Shown: positions 20,013 to 28,657, numbered from the stretch's first letter. The stretch is DNA of 64,000 nt from Rickettsia tamurae (GCF_000751075.1 NZ_CCMG01000018.1:1-64000), one strand, 5' to 3'. A program made the numbers and translations. The notes: generated by a model not told the origin, from the sequence alone.

Positions 20013-20255
20013 ATGACTAATACTAAAACTTTAGAAGAAAATATTAGCTTTGAAGAAGCTTTAAAAGAGCTTGAGGAAATTGTTAAAAAAATAGATAACG
20101 GACAAGAGAGTCTAGAGACGGCAGTTAATAGCTTTGAAAGAGGTATTTTACTTAAGAATCATTGTGAGAAAAAACTAAAAGAAGCTCGGTTAAAAATTGA
20201 GAAAATTACTAAACTTGCTGATTCTACGGTGGTCTTAGAAGAGACGGAAGTGTAG
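20013..20255 (+). CDS. xseB: Exodeoxyribonuclease VII small subunit
   Basis: 80 residues, the normal length. The XseB signature [20 protein letters not shown] is followed by [11 protein letters not shown] and the helical tail [13 protein letters not shown]. Forms the helical, multi-copy partner of XseA in the single-strand-specific exonuclease VII. xseA is not in the window. It lies 13 bases after the AsmA-like gene. Confidence 0.93.
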   Translation: MTNTKTLEENISFEEALKELEEIVKKIDNGQESLETAVNSFERGILLKNHCEKKLKEARLKIEKITKLADSTVVLEETEV

Positions 20256-20257
20256 TG

Positions 20258-20286
20258 TTGACATAAAGCATACATTGTACTAATAT
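20258..20286 (+). promoter_or_regulatory. Consensus sigma-70 promoter of a dead toxin-antitoxin operon
   Basis: TTGACA at 20258-20263, a 17-base spacer, then TAATAT at 20281-20286. Both boxes are at or within one base of consensus with ideal spacing. It points at the toxin relic starting about 20293, leaving almost no leader. Inferred from sequence only. Confidence 0.65.
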
Positions 20287-20292
20287 CATAAG

Positions 20293-20594
20293 ACGACAAA
20301 GAAATGTAATTATAGCTTTTCTGCTGAAAAAAATCATAAGTTAATAAGTGAGCGAAAGGTAAGTTTTGAAGAAATAATATCAGTTATAGAAAGTAATTGT
20401 TTATTGGATATAATAGAACATCCAAATCCTGATAAATATTCAGAGCAAAAAATTATATAGTTAAATTTAATGAATACGCCTATTTAGTTCCTTTTATTAC
20501 TGAAGTTGATGGAACAGTTTTTTTAAAGACTATCATTCCAGGTTGAAAAGCTACTCAGAAATATCTAAAAATAGGAAAAAGTAATGAGAAATAA
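20293..20594 (+). pseudogene. BrnT/DUF4258-like toxin relic
   Basis: Reading from an ACG at 20293, probably a mutated ATG: NYSFSAEKNHKLISERKVSF, then EEIISVIESNCLLDIIEHPN and PDKYSEQK in one frame. After a frameshift near 20455 it continues VKFNEYAYLVPFITEVDGTV and FLKTIIPG, a TGA, then KATQKYLK. The pattern is that of the small RNase-fold toxins paired with CopG-like antitoxins in Rickettsia. Lost start, one frameshift and one nonsense mutation make it inactive. It overlaps the antitoxin start by 11 bases, the usual operon geometry. Confidence 0.6.
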
Positions 20595-20868
20595 AGAGAA
20601 TATATCAAATATAATACTAGATGCTGAAGAAAAAGCATTGCTAGAGTCTTTTGAAAATGATGAATGGCAAAGAATTAAAAATTTTGAACAAGAGAAACAT
20701 ATAGCACAAGTAGCAGCAGCTAATTATTAAAAAAAAGATACTCGAATAAATATTCGTATTTCTAGTAGTGATTTAATGAGAATAAAACAAAAAGCTGCTT
20801 ATGAGGGATTGCCTTATCAAACTCTTATTTCTAGTATATTACATAAATATTCAGCAGGACATGGTTAA
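20584..20868 (+). pseudogene. CopG/BrnA-like antitoxin with one in-frame stop
   Basis: ATG at 20584 (MRNKENISNIILDAEEKALL), then an in-frame TAA after AAANY, then KKDTRINIRISSSDLMRIKQ, AAYEGLPYQTLISSILHKYS and AGHG. The second part is the ribbon-helix-helix DNA-binding end. It aligns well with the intact antitoxin at 61933, which has FKKSERINIRLPLYD and EGMPYQTLIASVLHKYASG at the same places. The single stop falls between the toxin-binding and DNA-binding parts. Confidence 0.65.
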
Positions 20869-21663
20869 TCATATAATTGACTTTATCTACACCGTTCTTA
20901 ATATTGTTTTATTCATCATAATAAATATTGTTTTGATGAGTTTTTGTGCGGGATGTTTATATTTAACAAAATACATTATTCCTAATAATTTTCAAAAAGA
21001 AGAGCTTGGAAGTTTTGGCGGGTTTTATCGGGTGTAGTCGGTAGTATGTATGCGGTATCAACCGGTTTTGTATTAATTTATTTACTCGGTAATTTTAATA
21101 AAGCACAGGAAGGGGTGGTAGCAGAATCTATATAGTGTTGATGAGGCTTGCAGATAGTGTAGGTTGGCTTCCCCATGAAATGAGACCTGCAATTTATCTA
21201 GATATTAAAAATTATACCAAAGATGTAATGCAGCGTGAATGGCAATTAATGAAAGACGGCAAGAAAATCGGTCATGAAGCTCTTAGTTTCCTCCAAGATA
21301 TTAATAAGCGACTACAAGCTTATAAAGCAAGCGAGCAAATGCAGCTATTTACTAAGCAGGAAATCATTGAGGAGATAAAAGAGCTTTATACCGTAAGGTA
21401 TAACAGGATTAAAATGTCCTATTTTTCCTTAAATATTCAATATTGGATAGTTGTATGTATAATGACCGCTATTAATTTAATTTTTGTCTGTATGCCTGGT
21501 ACTAAACTTTTATCTACATAAGATTTCGGTTGGTTTAGTTTGTATCACTTCATCATCAATGCTTTTTTTATTATTTATATTAGACAAACCTTTTCAAGGT
21601 CCTTTTGCCGTAAGTCAATATGACCTTATTAAGGCTGTACATTATATTGAGAGATTAAATTAG
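20861..21663 (+). pseudogene. DUF4239 (bestrophin-like) membrane protein relic
   Basis: ATG at 20861 overlaps the antitoxin stop. Sense runs VNHIIDFIYTVLNIVLFIII to EELGSFGG and shifts frame near 21020 into LSGVVGSMYAVSTGFVLIYL. It shifts again near 21130 into RLADSVGWLPHEMRPAIYLD and DVMQREWQLMKDGKKIG, and finally near 21521 into ISVGLVCITSSSMLFLLFIL, ending RLN at 21663. Four hydrophobic spans and the central EW-containing segment fit DUF4239. At least three frameshifts. The tail overlaps the 3' end of mpg on the other strand. Confidence 0.62.
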
Positions 21664-22177
21664 TGATATCTGTAACAACATAACGCCATAATTTATCCGT
21701 GCCTTTGGTAATACCGATGCGGGTAGTAGTAGAGTAGGGGAGTTTTAAACCAATATCGCTGACAAAAAATTCGTTGTTATTTATAAGATTGCATTTATTA
21801 TGAGAAGTATTAATTCCTAAATATTTGCATAATTTACCCGGACCGTTGAGGTATAGATTTTCAGGCGAAATAACATGTACGCCTCTTATTAAGGTCGCAG
21901 CAGGGAAGCCTTCAGCTTCAGTTACGAAATTTAAACAATAATACATTCCGTAAATTAAATAGACATAGCTAAAGCCTGCAGGACCAAACATTATATCCGT
22001 TCTTTTAGTCCGCCCTCTTGCTGCATGGCAAGCAGGATCATCCTGTCCTATATAGCTTTCAGTTTCAGTAATGATAGCTGTCTTACCTTGGAAATAAAGA
22101 GTTTTACCGATTAACTCAGTGCTTACTAGGTTAGTATCTCTTGCAAAAAATTCACGAGGTAAAGGATTTAAATTCAT
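21629..22177 (-). CDS. mpg: 3-methyladenine DNA glycosylase (AAG/MPG type)
   Basis: 182 residues. N-terminal [20 protein letters not shown], then [20 protein letters not shown] with the catalytic glutamate region, [20 protein letters not shown] and the product-binding [11 protein letters not shown]. Removes alkylated purines such as 3-methyladenine during base excision repair. The length is slightly short but all family motifs are present. The C-terminus ([16 protein letters not shown]) may have been altered near the overlapping relic. Confidence 0.92.
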   Translation of the reverse strand: MNLNPLPREFFARDTNLVSTELIGKTLYFQGKTAIITETESYIGQDDPACHAARGRTKRTDIMFGPAGFSYVYLIYGMYYCLNFVTEAEGFPAATLIRGVHVISPENLYLNGPGKLCKYLGINTSHNKCNLINNNEFFVSDIGLKLPYSTTTRIGITKGTDKLWRYVVTDITNLISQYNVQP

Positions 22178-22220
22178 TTCACTATAGTATTTATATTTAT
22201 GACCCTAGCAAAGCATATCG

Positions 22221-22340
22221 ATGTCATTCCTGCGAAAGCAGGAATCCAGAAAAAAGCGAAATTATTTGAGCTTTTAATTCTAAAGTTTAGTGTGTTTATA
22301 CCTTTTAGTGGATGGATTCCCGCTTTCGCGGGAATGACAT
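22221..22340. repeat. Full-length family C palindrome, partly coding
   Basis: Arms are ATGTCATTCCTGCGAAAGC... and the matching ...GCTTTCGCGGGAATGACAT, with a 60-base interior containing AGAAAAAAGCGAAAT and GTTTATACCTTTT. The same interior blocks recur in the element at 58927-59042, so the loop is part of the element. Its right end encodes the C-terminus of YidD. Confidence 0.85.
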
Positions 22341-22555
22341 CGAACTTCTGTATCATGCAATAAAACCCCATTATAAAACGGTTGGCATTTGATGATTCTT
22401 TTAAAGGTAAGCCACAAGCCTTTAAGTGTGCCGTGTGTTGTTATAGCTTCTTTGGCATATTCTGAACAAGTGGGGCGAAATCGGCAATTATTGCCAAGTA
22501 GCGGGGAAATGAAATATTGATAAAACTTTATTATTAATAAGAGTATTTTACTCAT
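22280..22555 (-). CDS. yidD: Membrane protein insertion efficiency factor YidD, repeat-extended
   Basis: 91 residues. The YidD core is complete: [46 protein letters not shown]. The last ~20 residues ([19 protein letters not shown]) are translated from the family C palindrome and replace the usual Pro/Gly-rich tail. Family role: small peripheral protein supporting YidC-dependent membrane insertion. Overlaps the nuoE stop by 8 bases, so it is coupled to the nuo transcript. Confidence 0.88.
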   Translation of the reverse strand: MSKILLLIIKFYQYFISPLLGNNCRFRPTCSEYAKEAITTHGTLKGLWLTFKRIIKCQPFYNGVLLHDTEVRCHSRESGNPSTKRYKHTKL

Positions 22556-23042
22556 TTTGCAGCTTATCTATAATAGTTTCCATTTTTTCTTGAGTTAGAT
22601 CTTCATAATAATCATCATTGATTTGTATGACCGGAGCGTTAACGCATGCTCCTAAACATTCTATCTCGCTTAAGGTAAATTTTTGATCTTCAGTAGTTTC
22701 TTTGAGTTTTACACCTAATTTCTTTTCGCAAATTTTCATTATATAATCACTACCACGCAGCCAGCAAGGAGTAGTAGTACATACTTGAATATGATATTTA
22801 CCGACAGGCTTTAAGTTAAACATAGTATAAAATGTTGCAACTTCATAAGCCCGCATATAAGGCATTTCTAACATATTTGCGACATATTCGATAGCAGGCA
22901 CGGGCAGCCAACCGCCATTTTGACGTTGTGCTAGATCAAGCAGCGGAAGTATTGCACTTCTTTTACCTTTCGGCGGATATTTCTTTATAATCTCTTCTGC
23001 TAGATTTAAATTTTTCTTATCAAATATAAAATTTGTGTTCAT
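22548..23042 (-). CDS. nuoE: NADH-quinone oxidoreductase subunit E (24 kDa)
   Basis: 164 residues with the thioredoxin-like [2Fe-2S] domain. The cluster cysteines are visible in [13 protein letters not shown] and [12 protein letters not shown]-terminal [20 protein letters not shown] and the helical region [20 protein letters not shown] match the family. Part of the NADH-dehydrogenase module of complex I. nuoD precedes it on the strand, separated by a nested palindromic element. nuoF is not in the window, so the cluster is interrupted after E. Confidence 0.96.
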   Translation of the reverse strand: MNTNFIFDKKNLNLAEEIIKKYPPKGKRSAILPLLDLAQRQNGGWLPVPAIEYVANMLEMPYMRAYEVATFYTMFNLKPVGKYHIQVCTTTPCWLRGSDYIMKICEKKLGVKLKETTEDQKFTLSEIECLGACVNAPVIQINDDYYEDLTQEKMETIIDKLQNE

Positions 23043-23059
23043 ATATCTCTTATATTATT

Positions 23060-23222
23060 CCTGTGTGGATCGATTTTCCCGCTGTCATCCCGCGACTTGA
23101 TCGCGGGATCCAGTTAAAAAATACTAGTATTTTTATTGTTTTTCTGGATACCGTGGTCAAGCCACGGTATGACAAATTTGGCATTTTCCGATCCATGCAA
23201 CAATGCCTGTTCGCAATGACGA
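23060..23222. repeat. Nested palindrome between nuoD and nuoE
   Basis: Inner family B element 23083-23174 (TGTCATCCCGCGACTTGATC ... CAAGCCACGGTATGACA, loop with ACTAGTATTTTTATTG). Around it are inverted arms TGTGTGGATCGATTTTCC and TTTTCCGATCCATGCAACA, then a family A right arm GTTCGCAATGACG touching the nuoD stop. Confidence 0.8.
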
Positions 23223-23223
23223 C

Positions 23224-24399
23224 CTATCTATCTATCTCACCAAATACTATATCAAGCGTGGCTATAATAGTAATAACATCTGCCATTAAATGACCTTTAG
23301 ACATAAAATCTAGTCCTTGCAAATGAGCAAAGCCTGGGGCTTTAATTCGGCATCTATAAGGTCTGTTATTGCCGGTTGAATATAAATATACTCCGAATTC
23401 GCCTTTAGGAGCTTCTACTGCTTTGTAGGTCTCGCCGGCTGGTACGTCATATCCTTCCGTATAGAGCTTAAAATGATGAATCATTGCTTCCATAGATTCT
23501 TTCATTTTAGCTCTTGTCGGTGGTGTTAATTTAGGATCATCTGTTTTAACTGCACCTTTCGGCATTTTTTCTATACATTGCTTGATTATCTTAACAGATT
23601 CATACATTTCAAGCATACGAACGAAATATCTGTCGTAACAATCACCGTTTTTGCCGATTGGTACTTTAAAGTCCATTTCATCGTAAACGTCATAAGGGTT
23701 TGACTTGCGTAAATCCCAAGCTATACCTGAACCTCTAAGCATCGGTCCTGAAAACCCCCAGTTCATTGCCTCTTTTTGAGACACAACGCCGATATCTACT
23801 AAACGTTGTTTCCATAATCTATTTTCATTTAATAGACTTTCAGTATCGTGAAGTTTAGGAGGAAACTGCTCTATGAACTTATCTATATCCTCAAGTAAAC
23901 CATCGGGTAAATCTTCTGCAACTCCGCCGGGTCTGAAGTAGTTTGAATGCATACGAGAGCCGGAAACACGCTCGTAAAATTCCATGATCTTTTCTCGCTC
24001 TTCAAAAAGCCATAATAGAGGAGTAGTAGCACCAATATCTAAAGCTTGGCTGCTGATATTTAAAGTATGGTTAAGAATTCTTGTTAGCTCTGAGAATAGC
24101 ACCCTGATAAACTGAGCTCTTCGTGGGACTTCGCATTCTAATAACGACTCGACAGCTAAAGCAAATGCATGTTCCTGGCACATTGGCGAAACATAATCAA
24201 GGCGATCAAAATAAGGTATAGCCTGCAAATATGTTTTATGCTCAATAAGTTTTTCCGTACCACGATGAAGTAATCCAATATGAGGATCGGCGTTATTTAC
24301 TACTTCTCCGTCCATCTCAAGTATTAACCTTAAAACTCCGTGAGTTGCCGGATGCTGCGGACCAAGATTTAGAGTTATAGTTTTAGTGTTGTTAGTCAT
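23224..24399 (-). CDS. nuoD: NADH-quinone oxidoreductase subunit D (49 kDa)
   Basis: 391 residues from the ATG at 24397-24399 ([20 protein letters not shown]). Upstream in-frame ATGs would add residues translated from the palindromic element and are unlikely; MTDT- at 24411 is the only serious alternative. Conserved blocks: [49 protein letters not shown] and the C-terminal DIVFGEIDR. Forms the quinone pocket with NuoB in the peripheral arm of complex I. The GIY-YIG-bearing element ends 6 bases before the start codon, so the ribosome-binding site lies inside repeat DNA. Confidence 0.96.
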   Translation of the reverse strand: MTNNTKTITLNLGPQHPATHGVLRLILEMDGEVVNNADPHIGLLHRGTEKLIEHKTYLQAIPYFDRLDYVSPMCQEHAFALAVESLLECEVPRRAQFIRVLFSELTRILNHTLNISSQALDIGATTPLLWLFEEREKIMEFYERVSGSRMHSNYFRPGGVAEDLPDGLLEDIDKFIEQFPPKLHDTESLLNENRLWKQRLVDIGVVSQKEAMNWGFSGPMLRGSGIAWDLRKSNPYDVYDEMDFKVPIGKNGDCYDRYFVRMLEMYESVKIIKQCIEKMPKGAVKTDDPKLTPPTRAKMKESMEAMIHHFKLYTEGYDVPAGETYKAVEAPKGEFGVYLYSTGNNRPYRCRIKAPGFAHLQGLDFMSKGHLMADVITIIATLDIVFGEIDR

Positions 24400-24405
24400 A
24401 GTATC

Positions 24406-24777
24406 CGTCATTGCGAGGAGCCGTAGGCGACGCGGCAATCCAGTTAAATAATTTCATCATATAAATCTTTCCAATTTACATTCATTTGCTCAATTAAATT
24501 AAGCTTTTTTGCTCTTGAGCCTGATTTAATTTGTTTTTCTCTAGTTATTGCAGAATCCATAGTTTCATGAATTTCATAAAATACTAGCATTTTACAACTA
24601 TATTTTTTACTAAACCCATTAGTTGTATTATTTTTGTGTTCATATATACGTTTGATAAGATTAGAAGTTACTCCTAAGTAAATAGTACCGTTTCGTTTAT
24701 TAGCAATAATATATACAGTCGGTTGTTTCATAATTTTTACTGGATTGCCACGCTCCTTGTAGTCGCTCGCAATGACG
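24406..24777. mobile_element. Family A palindrome with a GIY-YIG nuclease gene as its loop
   Basis: Left arm 24406-24444 (CGTCATTGCGAGGAGCC ... GCGGCAATCCAGT) and right arm 24739-24777 (ACTGGATTGCCACGCTCC ... GCTCGCAATGACG) are both 39 bases and inverted copies at both ends. The nuclease stop codon overlaps the last base of the left arm, and its start codon is 7 bases from the right arm. The whole unit sits between nuoC and nuoD without breaking either gene. Mobility is inference. Confidence 0.7.
24444..24731 (-). CDS. GIY-YIG family endonuclease-like protein
   Basis: 95 residues, a single GIY-YIG domain of the short UPF0213/YhbQ-like class. [20 protein letters not shown] gives the two-strand GIY..YLG core. 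The catalytic Arg is in [11 protein letters not shown], with Glu at the end of EHK and in [14 protein letters not shown]. The C-terminus [10 protein letters not shown] is typical. Intact and uninterrupted in a window where most accessory genes are broken. It is enclosed exactly by inverted family A arms and lies between nuoC and nuoD in the same orientation. A second, decayed homologue at 45821 is enclosed by family C arms. Confidence 0.88.
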   Translation of the reverse strand: MKQPTVYIIANKRNGTIYLGVTSNLIKRIYEHKNNTTNGFSKKYSCKMLVFYEIHETMDSAITREKQIKSGSRAKKLNLIEQMNVNWKDLYDEII

Positions 24778-24806
24778 ACTTGGGTATCCTCCTCGCAATG
24801 ACGTTG

Positions 24807-25400
24807 TTACTTCCCAGCTTTCTCATCCCCAGGCAATATGTAAGTCGGGCTGTGCCAGTGAGAGCTAAAATCAAACTCACGATATTCTATGTCTAAATCG
24901 ACCGGTTCATAAGCTACTTTCTTTAGCTTCTCATCATATGTAACTTGCGTATAACCGGTTAACGGGAAATCTTTACGTAATGGATGCCCCTCAAATTCAT
25001 AATCGGTTAGTATTCGTCTTTTATCATCATTACCATTAAAATTTATCCCGTACATATCGTAAACTTCACGCTCATACCAACAAGCGGCACTAAATATATT
25101 CATTGCCGAAGGTATAGTTTCTTTTTCAGATATATCTACTTTTATTATTAAACGCTTATTTAATTTTAAGCTTAGTAAATTATATACTACTTCAAATCTT
25201 TTATCTCTTTCAGGAAAATCAGAGCCGAATAAATCCGTAAGTACAGTAAAACGTAATTCTTCCGATTCTTTTAAAGCTTTTAGAAACGTTAATAAAAAAT
25301 TCGGCGCAATTTTATAAGCTAAATAATTCTTAACTGTGACCGGAGTTATTAAAATGCTAGATTTAGCTGCAAGTTTTTCAATGAGTTTGTCTAGCGTCAT
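24807..25400 (-). CDS. nuoC: NADH-quinone oxidoreductase subunit C (30 kDa)
   Basis: 197 residues. The 30-kDa signature is complete: [15 protein letters not shown], then [20 protein letters not shown]. The C-terminus ([17 protein letters not shown]) is normal, ending GDEKAGK. Peripheral-arm complex I subunit, separate from NuoD as is usual in alphaproteobacteria. Its start overlaps the nuoB 3' end by 23 bases. Confidence 0.96.
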   Translation of the reverse strand: MTLDKLIEKLAAKSSILITPVTVKNYLAYKIAPNFLLTFLKALKESEELRFTVLTDLFGSDFPERDKRFEVVYNLLSLKLNKRLIIKVDISEKETIPSAMNIFSAACWYEREVYDMYGINFNGNDDKRRILTDYEFEGHPLRKDFPLTGYTQVTYDEKLKKVAYEPVDLDIEYREFDFSSHWHSPTYILPGDEKAGK

Positions 25401-25902
25401 ACTTAAAACCTGTAGTGCGTTTAATTTTTTTCTGTAGCTGCATAAGCCCGTAAATTAATGCTTCGGCAGTAGGAGGGCAGCCAGGGACATATATGTCAAC
25501 TGGTACGATTCTATCACAGCCACGCACTACCGAATAGGAAAAGTGGTAATAGCCGCCGCCGTTAGCACAGCTACCCATTGAAAGCACCCATTTAGGCTCA
25601 GCCATCTGATCATATACTTTACGTAGAGCCGGTGCCATTTTATTAGTAAGCGTTCCTGCGACTATCATAAGGTCAGACTGCCTTGGACTTGGTCTAAATA
25701 ACATACCGAAGCGATCCATATCATATCTGCTTGCTGCTGCCTGCATCATCTCAACAGCACAACAAGCAAGTCCAAAAGTCATAGGCCATAAGGAATTAGT
25801 TCTCGCCCAGCCTATAACGTCATCAACTTTAGTGAGTAAGAATCCTCTATTAGAAAGCTCATGGTTTAATAATTCGTCTTCTTGATAAAAGTTATTATGC
25901 AT
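25378..25902 (-). CDS. nuoB: NADH-quinone oxidoreductase subunit B
   Basis: 174 residues from the ATG at 25900-25902 ([20 protein letters not shown]); upstream in-frame ATGs at 25950 and 25941 lie beside repeat DNA and would add non-homologous residues. The N2 [4Fe-4S] cysteines are in [22 protein letters not shown] and [12 protein letters not shown]. Transfers electrons to quinone with NuoD. A triple-nested palindrome separates it from nuoA. Confidence 0.96.
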   Translation of the reverse strand: MHNNFYQEDELLNHELSNRGFLLTKVDDVIGWARTNSLWPMTFGLACCAVEMMQAAASRYDMDRFGMLFRPSPRQSDLMIVAGTLTNKMAPALRKVYDQMAEPKWVLSMGSCANGGGYYHFSYSVVRGCDRIVPVDIYVPGCPPTAEALIYGLMQLQKKIKRTTGFKYDARQTH

Positions 25903-25950
25903 GTTTATTCTTAATAAATTAAATACAGTAAATATAGTCATTCCATACAC

Positions 25951-26139
25951 GTCATCCCGTAGCTTGTCCAGCTTTGTTGCATGGATACTGAATCGTCATT
26001 GCGAGCAACTGTAAGGAGCGTGGCAATCTCATGAAATAATGAGAAACTCCTGAGATTGCTTCGTTAAAACTTACAGTTTTTCCTCGCAATGACGGAAAAA
26101 CCGATCCATGCAACAAAGTCGGACAAGCCACGGGATGAC
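25951..26139. repeat. Triple-nested palindrome between nuoA and nuoB
   Basis: Outer family B arms are GTCATCCCGTAGCTTGTCC (25951-25969) and GGACAAGCCACGGGATGAC (26121-26139). Middle arms are CTTTGTTGCATGGATAC (25972-25988) and CCGATCCATGCAACAAAG (26101-26118). The inner family A element is 25994-26094. Three palindromes share one centre, which is what insertion of one element into the loop of another would leave. Confidence 0.88.
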
Positions 26140-26153
26140 CCCAAGTATTTTTA

Positions 26154-26525
26154 TTACCAGTCTAAAGCTCCTTTCTTCCATTCATATATGAACCCGATAG
26201 TAAGTACGAATAAGAAAAATATCATTGAGAAAAAGCCTATTTTACCTATTGTATTAAGGCTAATAGCCCAAGGCACTAAAAATGCGATTTCAAGGTCAAA
26301 GATAATAAATAAAATAGCAACTAAGTAAAAACGTATGTCAAATTTTGACCTTGCATCACTAAAAGGTTCAAAACCACACTCATAAGGCTCTAGCTTATCT
26401 TTATTGTATTTCTTTGTCGATAATAGGTTAGGTAGAATCATTATTAAACCGGAAACCAATACCGCAATACCGAAAAATATAGCAATCGGTAGGTATTCTT
26501 GTAAAAGCTCTGAGTTTTGTAGCAT
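26154..26525 (-). CDS. nuoA: NADH-quinone oxidoreductase subunit A
   Basis: 123 residues from the ATG at 26523-26525 (MLQNSELLQEYLPIAIFFGI). Three membrane spans. The conserved loop YECGFEPFSDARSKFDIRFY and FIIFDLEIAFLVPW are diagnostic. A longer frame beginning at 26564 would add residues outside homology. First gene of the minus-strand nuoABCDE set. Confidence 0.96.
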   Translation of the reverse strand: MLQNSELLQEYLPIAIFFGIAVLVSGLIMILPNLLSTKKYNKDKLEPYECGFEPFSDARSKFDIRFYLVAILFIIFDLEIAFLVPWAISLNTIGKIGFFSMIFFLFVLTIGFIYEWKKGALDW

Positions 26526-26566
26526 ATGTTTTTTATTATGTAATTTCTGTGTCATACCATACAAAA

Positions 26567-26692
26567 TGTCATCCCGCGACTTGATCGCGGGATCCAGACT
26601 TTTTAAATTTTTTTCTGGACCCCGTGGTCAAGCCACGGGGGTGACACAATGGGTTTTACCGGTCCACGCAACAAAGCCTGCTCGCAATGACG
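26567..26692. repeat. Family B element with a family A right-arm remnant
   Basis: TGTCATCCCGCGACTTGATC ... GTCAAGCCACGGGGGTGACA (26567-26646), then CCGGTCCACGCAACAAAGC and GCTCGCAATGACG. A half-preserved nest upstream of nuoA; the nuoA promoter must lie in or beyond it. Confidence 0.75.
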
Positions 26693-26734
26693 TAGGTTTA
26701 ATGATACTTATTTCTATATTTACCTCAAATAGCA

Positions 26735-28087
26735 TCAATTATCAACGACAATATCAGGTTTAACTAGTAACTTCATTAAAACTAGTACCCAAATACTGCT
26801 TGATATCCACCATATTTGCCAAATATTATATGAAATCATGCCGATAATGTAGTAATTTATAAAACATGCATAAGAAGCTGACCTAAAATTATTATTCTTT
26901 ATTTTATCAATTTGTTTTAAGTATTTATAGGTTAAGCTTAAAAATAATATTAAACCTATTATACCGAGTTCAAGAGTAATTTGTAATATATTATTATGAG
27001 GATGAAGCGGCAAAGGATGCCATTTTTCACCTTTATAATCGATCATTCCACTATCATTGACTTCGATATATTTAGAAGAAGCAAAGCCATAGCCTAAAAT
27101 CGACTTTTCGATGATTTTGTTTGCGACGAAATGCCAAATAAATAAACGATGAGCAGCTGAAGGCTGAGTAGTTAAATATTTTTCAGATAAATATTGCGGT
27201 TCTATTTGTTTAGCTATAACGGGGAATAGTAATGAGCCGGTAATTAAACTTATTGCAATTAATTTGAAAAATATCGGCTTTATAAGTCTTGCTAAAATAA
27301 ATATTACTCCTCCTATACCGAAACCTAAAAAACTTGCTAAACTATCGGAAATACTTAATAAATAAAGCACTAATATATATAGCATTAATGCATGTCTTCT
27401 TTTACTAGACCTCTTCGGGAACTCTACTTCTAGAGGTAATTTGTACGTTGATCCGGTACTTGAATCCTCACGTACATTTGAGTACGCTGCGGTTCTGCAT
27501 TCCGTGTCTCCTCCAAATTCCTCTCTATAAGCGAGTTTCCGAAGAGGTCTACCGTTAGAGAGTAAAATTATAATCGCTACCCAAGCAGTAATTGAAAGTA
27601 AAGCACAGCCCCGATCTAACATATATAAGCCAAAACTAGCTTTGAATATTCTTGTTAAAAAACCATGAGAAGAATATTCGATGAAGAATAATAATATTGC
27701 TGTGAGAATTCCGAATATTAAGGCTTTTTTAAGCTGTAAGCGATTTTGAAAAGGAGCAGAATTACTAACGATAAATCCAAGGAATAAGAGTATGAAAACT
27801 TGAGTAAAAGTAGCTAAGCTATTAATAGGATGAATTGCGAATAAACAAGATATAAAGCACCAAGCGGTGAATAATAGTTCGGTTTTTATGTCATCCCCAC
27901 GAAAGCTGGAATCTATTTTATTTTTTCTAGATTCCTGCTTTCGCAGGAATGACATAGACATTTGTGGTAGGGTATTCCGTACAACAATACTTAGCAAAAA
28001 AATTGTAACAGTAGCTGCAGCTGATAAGCCCGCAAGCATCCCAAGGCTTGGAATTAAAAATATTAAACTTGAAATTAAATATTGCAT
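26735..28087 (-). CDS. O-antigen ligase/polymerase family protein with two in-frame palindromic elements
   Basis: 450 residues, polytopic. The Wzy_C/O-antigen-ligase core is in the C-terminal half: [30 protein letters not shown], and [20 protein letters not shown] with the catalytic-loop histidines. About ten hydrophobic spans. Two insertions preserve the frame. Residues near 45-68 ([20 protein letters not shown]) come from a family C palindrome. About 48 residues ([20 protein letters not shown], then [20 protein letters not shown]) come from an RPE1-type element. Both fall in loops between membrane spans. The start codon abuts the stop of the DUF2155 gene, so the two are co-transcribed. Confidence 0.82.
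   Translation of the reverse strand: MQYLISSLIFLIPSLGMLAGLSAAATVTIFLLSIVVRNTLPQMSMSFLRKQESRKNKIDSSFRGDDIKTELLFTAWCFISCLFAIHPINSLATFTQVFILLFLGFIVSNSAPFQNRLQLKKALIFGILTAILLFFIEYSSHGFLTRIFKASFGLYMLDRGCALLSITAWVAIIILLSNGRPLRKLAYREEFGGDTECRTAAYSNVREDSSTGSTYKLPLEVEFPKRSSKRRHALMLYILVLYLLSISDSLASFLGFGIGGVIFILARLIKPIFFKLIAISLITGSLLFPVIAKQIEPQYLSEKYLTTQPSAAHRLFIWHFVANKIIEKSILGYGFASSKYIEVNDSGMIDYKGEKWHPLPLHPHNNILQITLELGIIGLILFLSLTYKYLKQIDKIKNNNFRSASYACFINYYIIGMISYNIWQIWWISSSIWVLVLMKLLVKPDIVVDN
27406..27551. repeat. Family E (RPE1-type) palindromic element inside the ligase gene
   Basis: Arms TAGACCTCTTCGGGAACT and AGTTTCCGAAGAGGTCTA are inverted copies at the two ends of about 146 bases. The encoded peptide ([26 protein letters not shown]) is the known protein-coding RPE1 pattern of Rickettsia as I remember it. 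Confidence 0.85.
27888..27955. repeat. Family C element inside the ligase gene
   Basis: ATGTCATCCCCACGAAAGC ... CTGCTTTCGCAGGAATGACAT is a 68-base palindrome read in frame as part of the N-terminal third of the ligase. Confidence 0.85.
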
Positions 28088-28558
28088 CTAAAAACAATCT
28101 TTAGCAAAAATTTCATAGATTGGGTGTTCAAACGTTGAAAGTGAAATGCTTGAAGAAATCATCCATCCTTGAAAGAGTAAATTAGGATCTTCGTCTATTT
28201 TATATTCTGTTATGGTCATCAACAAATAATTATCTTCATTATACGGATCAAGATTTTTTATACATTTATGTAATTTGATTTTTATATTACCGAAATATTT
28301 TTCTTCCCCGACTTTAAAATCTATCTCTTCAGAAGTAGCGGTAATTTTATTTAATGCAATAATTTTACCGTTTGTGTAATTCTTAAATTCAGAACTATTA
28401 TTAATATTATCGTTTGGATTTAAAACAGGATGATTTTCATCAAGAGGGATTACATCATTTTCAATATCCTCGGTTGTAGTAACCGACTCTAAATTTTCTG
28501 CGAATATAGGAAAATTAATGCATATAGTAATGATAAAAATAATTTTTAGTAATTTCAT
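28088..28558 (-). CDS. DUF2155 secreted protein
   Basis: 156 residues. Signal peptide MKLLKIIFIITICINFPIFA cut before ENLES. The DUF2155 domain is clear: GKIIALNKITATSEEIDFKV, GNIKIKLHKC, LFQGWMISSSISLSTFEHPI and a final Cys (AKDCF) pairing with the earlier Cys. Alphaproteobacterial periplasmic family of unknown function. Directly upstream of the ligase with no gap. Confidence 0.85.
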   Translation of the reverse strand: MKLLKIIFIITICINFPIFAENLESVTTTEDIENDVIPLDENHPVLNPNDNINNSSEFKNYTNGKIIALNKITATSEEIDFKVGEEKYFGNIKIKLHKCIKNLDPYNEDNYLLMTITEYKIDEDPNLLFQGWMISSSISLSTFEHPIYEIFAKDCF

Positions 28559-28626
28559 AAATAAACATATTATTTTTCAAAATTATATACTATAGGGGAT
28601 TAATGGCAATGATAATTTATGATATA

Positions 28627-28657
28627 TGTCATACCGTGGCTTGACCACGGTATGACA
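28627..28657. repeat. Family B short palindrome
   Basis: TGTCATACCGTGG-CTTGA-CCACGGTATGACA: a 13-base perfect stem in the gap between the DUF2155 gene and the terminase relic. Confidence 0.85.

Noticed and set aside
20801..21037. A 78-codon protein starting in the antitoxin relic
   Set aside because: Its first 20 codons read the antitoxin in the wrong frame; the meaningful part starts at 20861 and belongs to the DUF4239 relic.
24400..24438. Longer NuoD starting at 24438
   Set aside because: The extra residues ([11 protein letters not shown]) come from the family A arm; homology begins at the ATG 24397-24399.
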